From: JAWLEP01 sp964553045
GTDB lineage: Bacteria > Fermentibacterota > Fermentibacteria > Fermentibacterales > JCC-6
Assembly (NCBI GenBank): GCA_964553045.1
Contig: CAZKJG010000024.1
Span: forward strand, 1 to 40,809
Direction of reading: 5' to 3'
Length of the DNA stretch: 40,809 nucleotides
Below, piece after piece: positions 15,892-23,359 of this stretch. A model generated the notes under the pieces. It searched no databases and had not been told where the DNA came from. It saw only the letters and a list, made by a program, of their open reading frames with translations. The stretch's first letter is position 1. Every line of letters begins with the position of its first letter. The position numbers and the translations under genes were made by a program.

Positions 15892-17916
15892 CTATTCGAA
15901 GGTGATGCCCTTCTCCCGCAGTTTGCGGGTAATCGTCTTCAGGGCCTTCCTGTCGGCAAGGGCGAGGTCGGTATCGTTCAGGCTCTCGAGCTTCCCCTTG
16001 CCGGCCGACTTCACGCGGAGGGCCGTCTCGGCGTCTGGGCATCGGATGAGGATCACCGACTTCCTGCCGATCTTCCGGCACCGGCCGCACCACTCCCCGA
16101 TCTGGCGGCGGACGTTCCCCGGAACCTCGCGCTGCGACAGCGTCTCCAGCTCGGAGAGGATGCTCTTCGGACCGACCCCGGCCGACGCCGCCCTCATCAC
16201 AGCCTCCTCGGTGATGCGGAAGACCGCCCCCACCTCCCTGCCGGTCCGCTCGGCGAACTGCGAGAGCACAACCTCCGCCCCGGGTGAAGGAGCCATGAAG
16301 ACCACCGAAAAGTCCGGCTGGACCACTACATCCGCCGCCTCGCCGCTTTCCAGGCTGAAGTCCCCCCGAAGGCCCAGAAGGTACCGACCGGCATCGGTGA
16401 GCCCTACCACCAGCTTCCCGCCGTCGATGCGGCAGCCGACGCAGCCCAGCGGCAGCATCACGCTTATCAGGAAGAGGTGGAGGGTTCCGGCCCACTCCTC
16501 GATGATGTCCTCCTCGTCCATGCCGCAGCCGAAGGCTCCGCTCATCCTGTAGTAGTCGTCGGCCTTATCCCCTATCCGGACGGCCAGCGGATTGTCCGGC
16601 GGGGACAGGTAGCGGATCAGATCGCCCACCCGCACCGCTCCGATCCCGTCGAGGTAGCCGAACGCGCCGAGAACGTCCTCCCTCACGTCCGGTGTACGGC
16701 CGTATAGACTGAACAGCCGCGGCGAATAGTCGGGAAAGTCCCTCCCCCGGTGCGTCTCCTGGAGGTATACGTTCCCGGGCGTATCCTCGTGTCTCATGTA
16801 ACTGCCGACCCAGTCAATCACCCAGCGCAGGCGGTCCTCCCTGGTCCCCGCCACCCACTTCCTTCCCCGGTGGGTGACCGCCAGGACGTTTCGGCCCTCC
16901 TCGGAGACATCCCTCCGCAGCAGACCGGTCTTCAGCAGGACGTGCCTGGTGAACCCCAGCCTGTCCTCGGGGTCATCGCTTACGATCCTGCGGACGGTCT
17001 CCTCGAGGGGCGGGAGGCTGTCCAACAGCCTGTCCAGCGTCCTGGAGAAGATGTGGCCGTCGTTCTTCCGTACCTTCACCGGCTCCGCGGCCGCCTCGAC
17101 CACAAAGGCCGTCATGTCCCCAAGCAGAAACGCCGACGCCTTCAGGCCCTCCGCACCCAAGTCCTCCGGTGGCGGGGCCGGCTCCCTGTGCAGCTCCCGG
17201 TGCACCCAGGGAAGCATGCCCACGCTGATGAGGAGCCCGTCGTCCATCAGCGGAAAGACCAGCAGGGCCGCCAGGGACTTCCGGAGCCCCTCTGCCAGCG
17301 GCCCGGGGGCGAGGTCCTCCAGCTTCTCCGCAAGCCCGTCCAGCGGAAGCCGGCCGCCTGCGGCGTCCAGCTCCTCGACCAGGCGTCGTGAGACCCGAAA
17401 GTCTTCTTCGCCGCTGTAGAGGGCGTCTTCCGGCCAGTTCGAGTTGGGTTCCCAGTCGAACGGTCCAGGGGATTCGAGAAAGCCCCTGACCCAGGAGGGC
17501 CGTATGGCCCGACCAGCAAGTCTCTCGGAGGCATTCCCCGGTCTCTCGTAGCGCTTGCGCCCACCCAGCAGCCCAACTACCTCCTTGGCTGCCAGGACAC
17601 TCCGGACGTACATACTCATGGCCCATCCATCCTTGGACTCGCCCAGGGGTGAACGGACTTTGAACAGGTGGCGGATCAGCCTCCTCAGCATGTCGCCTTC
17701 GGGGGTCAGGCGGAGCCTGTCGGGCTTCGTCGGCAGGCGCTCCAGAATTCCCGCCCGCTCCAGGGCGGCGGACCCGCAGTTCAGTTCCTCCTCGTGGAAG
17801 GAGAGCGGGGCCTTCCCCATTACGTCCTCAAAGGCAAGCCGCTCAGCCTCTTCGAGGCCGTGCCAGGGGCCGGCCAGCCCGAGGATCGTCTCCCAGTCGA
17901 GGTCAAACAGCTTCAT
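15892..17916 (-). CDS. Helicase-associated protein partner of XPB (Helicase_C_3-like)
   Basis: This large soluble protein of 674 residues has winged-helix-like segments (RLRLTPEGDMLRRLIRHL, GFTRHVLLKTGLLRRD). Its C-terminal part (from about 520: ADVVVQPDFSVVFMAP, then FAERTGREVGAVFRITEEAV, then SVILIRCPDAETALRV) matches the 'helicase-associated' domain found beside bacterial XPB, as in Mycobacterium where such a gene neighbours the XPB homolog. It starts with ATG at 17916, overlapping the XPB stop by 14 nt, so the two are made together. Strong similarity in design to the protein encoded at 19569-21374 suggests the two are paralogs on either side of XPB. It carries no helicase motifs of its own. 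A role in DNA repair with XPB is inferred. Confidence 0.8.
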   Translation of the reverse strand: MKLFDLDWETILGLAGPWHGLEEAERLAFEDVMGKAPLSFHEEELNCGSAALERAGILERLPTKPDRLRLTPEGDMLRRLIRHLFKVRSPLGESKDGWAMSMYVRSVLAAKEVVGLLGGRKRYERPGNASERLAGRAIRPSWVRGFLESPGPFDWEPNSNWPEDALYSGEEDFRVSRRLVEELDAAGGRLPLDGLAEKLEDLAPGPLAEGLRKSLAALLVFPLMDDGLLISVGMLPWVHRELHREPAPPPEDLGAEGLKASAFLLGDMTAFVVEAAAEPVKVRKNDGHIFSRTLDRLLDSLPPLEETVRRIVSDDPEDRLGFTRHVLLKTGLLRRDVSEEGRNVLAVTHRGRKWVAGTREDRLRWVIDWVGSYMRHEDTPGNVYLQETHRGRDFPDYSPRLFSLYGRTPDVREDVLGAFGYLDGIGAVRVGDLIRYLSPPDNPLAVRIGDKADDYYRMSGAFGCGMDEEDIIEEWAGTLHLFLISVMLPLGCVGCRIDGGKLVVGLTDAGRYLLGLRGDFSLESGEAADVVVQPDFSVVFMAPSPGAEVVLSQFAERTGREVGAVFRITEEAVMRAASAGVGPKSILSELETLSQREVPGNVRRQIGEWCGRCRKIGRKSVILIRCPDAETALRVKSAGKGKLESLNDTDLALADRKALKTITRKLREKGITFE

Positions 17917-19576
17917 CGGCGTACTCTATCGCGTACTCGTAGCCCTGCTCGCAGAGGTATAGCTGGCGCTTCAGAGCGAACTCCTGCTCGCGGCTGTCGC
18001 GGCTGACCAGCGAGTAGAAGTGCGCGCGGTTCTCCCCCTCCTTGGGGCGCAGTATCCTCCCCAGCCGCTGGGCCTCCTCCTGACGTGACCCGAAGGTCCC
18101 CGACACCTGTATCGCCACCGAGGCGTCGGGAAGGTCCACCGAGAAGTTGGCCACCTTGGACACCGACAGGACAGGGGTCTCGCCCCTGCGGAACTCCTCG
18201 AACAGCCGCTCCCGCTTGCGCTGTGGGGTCCGGCCGGTGATCACCGGGACCCCCAGCTCCCGGCCCATCCTGCGGACCTGGTCCACGTACATGCCCATTA
18301 TCAGTATCCTCTCATCGCAGTGCCTCTCCACCAGGCTGCGAACCACGGGGAGCTTCGCCGGGTTCTCGGCGGCTATCCGGTTTCGGGCCCTGGCGTGCGC
18401 TGCGGCGTGCCTCATGGTCAGCTCCCGGGACATGGGCAGGCGTATCTCCGTGCAGACTGCCTTCGCTATCCACCCCTGCCGCTCCAACTCCTTCCAGGGA
18501 ACGGCCGCCTTCCGGGGGCCGATCAGGGCGAATACGTCGCCCTCGCGGCCATCCTCCCGGATCAGCGTCGCGGTCAGACCCAGCCTGCGCCTGGCCTGAA
18601 GGTCGGCCGTCATCCGGAACACCGGCGCCGGCAGCAGGTGCACCTCGTCGTAGACTATCAGGCCCCAGTCACGCTCCCCGAACAGCCGCAGGTGGGGATA
18701 CTCCCCGTTTTTCCTCCTGTAGGTCATGATGTGGTACGTGGCCAGGGTCACGGGCCGTATCTCCTTGCGCGCTCCGGAGTACTCACCTATCTGGTCGGGG
18801 GTCAGCGTCGTCTTGTCCAGCAGCTCCTCCCGCCACTGTCGCAGCGCGGTGGTGTTGGTGGCCAGCACCAGCGTGGAGGTCTGCAGCCTCTCCATGCAGC
18901 CGATGCCCACGATCGTCTTGCCGGCCCCGCAGGGCTGGACCACAACGCCCGAGCCGCCCCGGGGCCCCCCGGCGGCGTGGAAGGCGTCCACGGCCTCCCG
19001 CTGGTAGTCCCGCAGCCGGAAGCTCCCGCCGGAGATGGTGGTCTCCCGCAGGGACATCTTCAAGGCCTCGCCATCGGTGTAGCCGGCCAGGTCCTCGGCG
19101 GGGTAGCCGATGTCAACCAGGGCCCGCTTCAGCTCACCCCGCAGGCCGGCTTCCACCGAGAAGCCGTCCCTCAGCCGCCGGCCCAGCAGCCCGCGCACGC
19201 TGTCGTACTCCGCGATCAGGCCGGCCAGCTCCGGGGAGTCCGCCCGGAGGGCGAGGCCCCCGTCGGCCGCCTCCAGCCTCAGCCGGCCGAACCTGGAGGC
19301 CAGCTCGCGCAGCCCGTCCAGCACGTGCTCGGGCACGGGGAAGCGAGACAGCTCCGAGAGGCTTGCCGTCATCCGCTCCACGGGAATGCCGCCGGCCCGG
19401 GCGTTCCAGACCGACAGCGGAGTGATGCGGTAGGTGTGGATGTGCTCGGGGGACTTCACCAGCTCGGCGAAGCCGGCCAGGGCGTCGCGCGCCTCCCCGT
19501 AGCGCGGGTTGTCCACCTCCAGCAGCACGGTCATGTCCCCCTGGACGATCAGCGGGCCGCCGCTGCGGCTACCCAA
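17903..19576 (-). CDS. Bacterial XPB-type superfamily 2 DNA helicase
   Basis: This 557-residue cytoplasmic ATPase has the XPB N-terminal damage-recognition-like domain (GGPLIVQGDMTVLLEVDNP, HTYRITPLSVWNARAGG) and two RecA-like domains. Visible motifs are Walker A PCGAGKT (215-221), DEVH (310-313), GLTAT with the XPB-specific RED loop (340-342) and motif VI QRLGRILRP (503-511). It should unwind DNA 3' to 5'. The start is placed at TTG 19576, which gives the typical N-terminus. It overlaps the upstream gene by 8 nt and the downstream gene by 14 nt, so all three are translationally linked. Eukaryotic and archaeal XPB act in transcription or nucleotide excision repair, archaeal XPB with the nuclease Bax1; no Bax1-like gene is nearby. 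Confidence 0.93.
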   Translation of the reverse strand: MGSRSGGPLIVQGDMTVLLEVDNPRYGEARDALAGFAELVKSPEHIHTYRITPLSVWNARAGGIPVERMTASLSELSRFPVPEHVLDGLRELASRFGRLRLEAADGGLALRADSPELAGLIAEYDSVRGLLGRRLRDGFSVEAGLRGELKRALVDIGYPAEDLAGYTDGEALKMSLRETTISGGSFRLRDYQREAVDAFHAAGGPRGGSGVVVQPCGAGKTIVGIGCMERLQTSTLVLATNTTALRQWREELLDKTTLTPDQIGEYSGARKEIRPVTLATYHIMTYRRKNGEYPHLRLFGERDWGLIVYDEVHLLPAPVFRMTADLQARRRLGLTATLIREDGREGDVFALIGPRKAAVPWKELERQGWIAKAVCTEIRLPMSRELTMRHAAAHARARNRIAAENPAKLPVVRSLVERHCDERILIMGMYVDQVRRMGRELGVPVITGRTPQRKRERLFEEFRRGETPVLSVSKVANFSVDLPDASVAIQVSGTFGSRQEEAQRLGRILRPKEGENRAHFYSLVSRDSREQEFALKRQLYLCEQGYEYAIEYADEAV

Positions 19577-21374
19577 TGGGAACCACGTATCCCTTGGCCG
19601 CCATCGCGCGCCTGAAGGCCTCCATTCCGCCGGCGGGAACCACCAGCCCGTCATCCCCCGCCAGCTCGCAGAGTCCGGACAGGTCCGGATCCCCCGCCAG
19701 CAGCCGCGCCGTCGCCGAGTCCCGGCACCGCAGCAGCGCAGCGTCCCTCGGGGCCGAGACCGCCCCCGCCCGCGATTCAATGTCGTCCAGCAGACAGGTC
19801 ACAATCTCGGGGACATCACCGACGGCCCGCTGCCGCAGCGCCCGCCTCACGTCGTCGATGCTTCCACCCCCGGCTAAGCTCAGAGCCACCGCACGGGGGG
19901 TTATCCGCCACTCGCGGTCGGACTCCCGCTCGGCAAAGGTCTCCAGCAGCGCCAGGTCCAGCGGCTCCGGCTCCGCCTCCTCGGTCACCAGGACCAGCCG
20001 CATGTCCGGCAGGGCCCGGAAGAGCCCGGGGGCCCTTTCGGGCGGTGAATACTCGCTCCGGAGGCCGAGGTAGTACGCCCCCAGCTCATTCAGCCGGACG
20101 AAGCGAAGCCCGTCGGCCGGGCCGCAGAAGGGCTCGCCGTCGAGGCCCCAGCGGTCGCCGAACTCGGGCCAGAGCCCGTGGGGAGCGGTATAGGCCACGT
20201 CCACCACGCCCAGGGTCGCCATGGAGACCATCAGCAGCAGCCTGGAGTACTGCATCTCCAGATGTCCCTCCGCCCCCGCGAATCCCAGGCTGCCGTAGCG
20301 CTTCTCGCCGAAGTACAGGTCCCAGGGGGCATTCGTCACGGGAACCATGTTCCCCAGCGCCGTGACGAAGCGGGCCGCCTCCCCGGCCTCCATCCACCGG
20401 CCCACCGGCCACCGCTTCATGGACTGCGAGAAGCCCCGCCGCCGCATGGACACGTCGGTAAGGCCCCGCCGGCCCTTTCCCGTCTGGCCCCGGATGGTGG
20501 TCAGAGCCAGCTCATCGAAGCGGGGGCTCTCCAGGAAGCGCTCGTACCCCCTCCTGAGCTCCACAGGGTCGCCGGACATCATCCTCTTCCCCGACGCGGT
20601 CAGCACCAGCTTCCCGTCACGGGCCCTGCACCATCCGCAGCACTGAACCATCCGTCCCCAAGCGGCAGCACGGACCGTCCTCAGCGACTTGCCGCCTCCC
20701 GACCCGGAGTCGCCATCGGAAGGGAACGGGTCCAGATGGAAGTCGGGAGCGGGTAGCGTCTTCGATATCGCGCGGACGGCGGCCGCGGCAGGACGTCCGG
20801 TCTTCCGGCTCACACGGAGGGTGGAGGTTCTCACCAGCTCAAGTACACGCACCACCTCCGCCGGAGCCACCTCCCCGCCGGCGTGGACGTGTACCTGCCT
20901 CATCCCCGCCTCCCCGCCCCACCCGCCGGTGGAGGAGACCTGCCGGGGCAGCGAGCCAAGGGTGCGCACTTCCGGCTCCGGAGGACGCGGCAGGGCCTTC
21001 CTGAGGGGCTCCAGGAAGGGAGTGTCGATCTCCAGGTAGCCCTCCAGCGAAGAACTCTTCATGACGACTCCGAAGATGCCGGTACCCGAGAGCCTGTTGT
21101 GGCTGCGGGGTGGCGGGTCCTCGCCGTACTTGGCGCGGAAGAGGGCCACATCCAGCAGCCCGCCTTCGTGGGCCGCCTCGGCCAGGGCACTCCGCTCGAT
21201 CTCCAAGCAGCAGGCCATAACACGATCCGCCTGCTCCACCAGCATGCGGTCAAGGGCGGAGATCAGCTCGGCTTTCCTGGTCAGCGAGCTGTCCAGCCCC
21301 AGTCGCCCGGCTATCTTCCGAAGAACGGGGACGTGCATCCTCTCCACCGGCCTGCGGTCACGCCTACGGGTCAA
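19569..21374 (-). CDS. Second helicase-associated XPB-partner protein
   Basis: This 601-residue soluble protein begins with a helical SAP- or winged-helix-like region (VPVLRKIAGRLGLDSSLTRKAELISALDR). It has an internal winged-helix stretch (GKLVLTASGKRMMSGD) and a C-terminal part (LVLVTEEAEPEPLDLALLET, then REWRITPRAVALSLAGGGSI, then AALLRCRDSATARLL). That C-terminal part follows the same order of elements as the protein encoded at 15892-17916. The TTG at 21374 is preferred because GGAGG lies 6 nt upstream; the ATG at 21422 has no ribosome site. It is the first gene of the XPB operon and overlaps XPB by 8 nt. I recognise it only as helicase-associated; its exact role is unknown. Confidence 0.75.
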   Translation of the reverse strand: MTRRRDRRPVERMHVPVLRKIAGRLGLDSSLTRKAELISALDRMLVEQADRVMACCLEIERSALAEAAHEGGLLDVALFRAKYGEDPPPRSHNRLSGTGIFGVVMKSSSLEGYLEIDTPFLEPLRKALPRPPEPEVRTLGSLPRQVSSTGGWGGEAGMRQVHVHAGGEVAPAEVVRVLELVRTSTLRVSRKTGRPAAAAVRAISKTLPAPDFHLDPFPSDGDSGSGGGKSLRTVRAAAWGRMVQCCGWCRARDGKLVLTASGKRMMSGDPVELRRGYERFLESPRFDELALTTIRGQTGKGRRGLTDVSMRRRGFSQSMKRWPVGRWMEAGEAARFVTALGNMVPVTNAPWDLYFGEKRYGSLGFAGAEGHLEMQYSRLLLMVSMATLGVVDVAYTAPHGLWPEFGDRWGLDGEPFCGPADGLRFVRLNELGAYYLGLRSEYSPPERAPGLFRALPDMRLVLVTEEAEPEPLDLALLETFAERESDREWRITPRAVALSLAGGGSIDDVRRALRQRAVGDVPEIVTCLLDDIESRAGAVSAPRDAALLRCRDSATARLLAGDPDLSGLCELAGDDGLVVPAGGMEAFRRAMAAKGYVVPIG

Positions 21375-21542
21375 GCACCACCTCCAGGTATTCTGCCCAA
21401 CAGAAACGCAAAGATACTCCACCGCAGGCTGGTATCAAGCCCGAACCGCTTTCATCCGTATAGACACCGGGCCGCCCGCCCGGCATACTCGTTTCAGCGA
21501 AAACCTCTGCGCGAGCCGCAGAACACCCCACAGGGAGGGCAG

Positions 21543-22001
21543 ATGAGGCTGTACAGGCTGAACGTATCAATAATGGGTCTGGAGGGGGTCTCCCGCACCA
21601 TCGAGGCCTCCGGAGACTGCACATTTGACCGGCTCCACCGGGCCATCTTCGAGTGCTTCGACCGCTACGACCCCCATCTGTACTCCTTCTTCCTGACCGG
21701 CAGGGATACCGACAGTCTCCACACTATCCACAAAGCCCCCGAGATCACCCACCCCGACGCCGTGGACGGCTTTATGGGACTCGACGGCGGCAAGGAGTCC
21801 GCCGCGGACAGGACCCTGGACTCCGCCGGCCTGAGAGAGGGCGCAGTCCTTCACTACTGGTTCGACTTCGGCGACGACTGGTGGCACCGCATCCGCGTGG
21901 AGTCCGCAGAGGAGGCCGCCGGCGGCGGGAAGCACCTCGAGGTCGTCGAGTCGGTGGGCGAGTCGCCGCCGCAGTACCCCGACGCCGAAGGGGAATGGTA
22001 G
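21543..22001 (+). CDS. Plasmid pRiA4b ORF-3-like protein, paralog A
   Basis: This 152-residue soluble protein belongs to the pRiA4b ORF-3 family (annotated in places as an IS1096 passenger TnpR-like protein). Its marks are IFECFDRYDPHLYSFFLTG near residue 45 and the signature FDFGDDWWHRIRVE near residue 110. The end (ESPPQYPDAEGEW) is the family's usual C-terminus. The ATG at 21543 follows GGGAGGGCAG. It is divergent from the XPB operon. About two thirds of its residues match paralog B at 25491, roughly 4 kb away. Function of the family is not established despite the TnpR label; it has no recombinase motifs. Confidence 0.88.
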   Translation: MRLYRLNVSIMGLEGVSRTIEASGDCTFDRLHRAIFECFDRYDPHLYSFFLTGRDTDSLHTIHKAPEITHPDAVDGFMGLDGGKESAADRTLDSAGLREGAVLHYWFDFGDDWWHRIRVESAEEAAGGGKHLEVVESVGESPPQYPDAEGEW

Positions 22002-22380
22002 CACCGGCACCGTGATCACGGCCTGGGCGCTTCCGGGCCAGCCCCCTCCGCCCGAAGACCTGTGCGCACTCCCGCAGTGAGAGTTCCCCGCCCCCCTTCG
22101 CGGCCGCTGATCACACTCTGCCGGGAATCCCCGATCTGGTCATAGCGCAGAACGCAATTCAGAACGGATGCAAGATCTACGCCCTGGATCGGCATTTCAC
22201 GCTGATGAGCACGGTACCGGGCATCGAGCTTCTGAAGCTGCGGGCTCGCTGAGCAATAGCAGCGACCAGTCACAGAAGCGCAGAAGCGGCCGGAGCTGCG
22301 GTGCCGCTTCAGAGCCGGCGCACTGATCGACAACCGTCAGGGCTGAAAAGCAGCCGAATCCCGGTCTCCGGTCCAAGACG
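22002..22380. other. Long intergenic stretch with a toxin-gene remnant
   Basis: Apart from the vapC-like tail at 22100-22252, I see no gene here. The stretch 22002-22100 is GC-rich with no recognisable frame, and 22253-22380 holds nothing clear. Confidence 0.5.
22100..22252 (+). pseudogene. 3' remnant of a VapC-type PIN-domain toxin gene
   Basis: An open frame without a start reads IPDLVIAQNAIQNGCKIYAL, then DRHFTLMSTVPGIELLKL, and ends with TGA at 22250-22252. This matches the last third of VapC toxins: the Asp of IPDLVIA and the Asp of LDRHF correspond to the third and fourth acidic residues of the PIN active site. The N-terminal two thirds and any antitoxin gene are absent, because the pRiA4b-like gene ends only about 100 nt upstream. 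It is a dead fragment, probably left by deletion. Confidence 0.6.
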
Positions 22381-22740
22381 CTACAGCGTGCCGCTTGCGG
22401 TAGCGGTGCAGTAGGCGCCCTCGCTGGTCTCGGCCTCGTAGATCTCGCCGTCGAGGTAGATGGCCACAGTGACCGTACCGTAGGTGCCTGTGTTCTGCGC
22501 GGAGATGTAGACGTAGTCGCCTGGATCGGCGGAGAACCGGTACGACCACGGCACGCCCACGCCGTACTCCCGCGAGGTGCTTCCCGCGCTGTTCTCGTAG
22601 GTCACATCCACCGAATAGGCACTTCCGGTGACCTCGTACTCCACCTCGACCGACCCGCCGAGGGGATTCTCGCAGCCGGAGAGCACCAAAAGCCCAACAG
22701 CCAGAGCCAACCCCAGCGCTTTCAGCAGAGCGTCCGCCAT
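22381..22740 (-). CDS. Small lipoprotein with an MmpS-like beta-sandwich domain
   Basis: This 119-residue protein has a lipoprotein signal peptide (ALLKALGLALAVGLLVLSGC, Cys near residue 24) and a beta-rich domain of about 90 residues (VEVEYEVTGSAYSVDVTYEN, VPWSYRFSADPGDYVYISAQ, then VTVAIYLDGEIYEAETSEG). The strand order and the central VPW resemble the soluble part of mycobacterial MmpS proteins; I treat this as a fold resemblance only. The ATG at 22740 has AAAGGG 5 nt upstream; an upstream in-frame start lacks a ribosome site. It stands alone, convergent with the toxin remnant. Confidence 0.75.
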   Translation of the reverse strand: MADALLKALGLALAVGLLVLSGCENPLGGSVEVEYEVTGSAYSVDVTYENSAGSTSREYGVGVPWSYRFSADPGDYVYISAQNTGTYGTVTVAIYLDGEIYEAETSEGAYCTATASGTL

Positions 22741-22818
22741 GCAAACCCTTTCCAGCCTCCACAATGATATACCGCTTTACGGCGTCGGAGTTTCCCGCCC
22801 GCCACAGCAACCAGCGTT

Positions 22819-23058
22819 TCAGGACAGTCCCTCAACGGCCTCCTTCGACTCCTTCAGAGTGGCACCGGTCATCTCCCGGTACAGCCGAATGGCACCCTTC
22901 TTATCACCTTTCAGTGCAAGCTCATGCACCTCCGTCGGCATCCTGTCACCATCCGGCCCGCTGTAGCCCATTCCCATCTTCCTCATCAGAGCACTCACCT
23001 GTTTCTCCAGGTGGGTCACCCTGGTCCTCAGTGTGTGTATCTCGCGCTCCACATACAT
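22819..23058 (-). CDS. Small coiled-coil protein with ribosomal L7/L12 C-terminal-like domain
   Basis: This protein of about 79 residues has an N-terminal coiled coil (MYVEREIHTLRTRVTHLEKQ) and a C-terminal helix-turn-helix-strand piece (ALKGDKKGAIRLYREMTG, then LKESKEAVEGL) that matches the C-terminal domain of ribosomal protein L7/L12. It is not L7/L12 itself, which has a different N-terminus and genomic home. Proteins of this design are widespread and of unknown role. The ATG at 23058 is preferred because the coiled coil starts there. A decayed copy of its first 17 codons is found at 31411-31461. Confidence 0.7.
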   Translation of the reverse strand: MYVEREIHTLRTRVTHLEKQVSALMRKMGMGYSGPDGDRMPTEVHELALKGDKKGAIRLYREMTGATLKESKEAVEGLS

Positions 23059-23280
23059 CTTCGAGCGATCTCCAATCCCTCTGGTCCCGGTCATGCAACC
23101 GGGAAGGCCTGGATCCCGGGCGTCGGCGAACCGACTCCCCTGCCACAACGAGAAAGACATCTTCACATTCGGCCACGGCCGAAGGCAGCAGATGCTATTC
23201 GAAGGTGATGCCCCCCTCGCTCTTCAATGTCAAAACTCAAGAATCTGGGACGCTCTCAAGCCTTTTGCCGCCACAACTGC

Positions 23281-23340
23281 GCCGGGACAGGCGCTGGACA
23301 GCGATATCCGCCAATGGCGGCTTCGGATATCCGTCCCGGC
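23281..23340. repeat. Nested inverted repeat downstream of the channel gene
   Basis: An outer pair GCCGGGAC (23281-23288) and GTCCCGGC (23333-23340) encloses GATATCCG (23303-23310) and CGGATATC (23324-23331), which in turn enclose CCGCC and GGCGG around AAT. All three pairs are exact. The structure begins 20 nt past the channel stop, so it could stabilise or end that transcript, although it has no T-run. It could also be a REP-like element. Confidence 0.55.
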
Positions 23341-23359
23341 TGGATCAGCCTGCCTGCAG

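Noticed and set aside
21543..22001. Calling the pRiA4b-like proteins recombinases because of the TnpR label
   Set aside because: No serine-recombinase catalytic motif is present; the label comes from a passenger gene of an insertion element and does not show activity.
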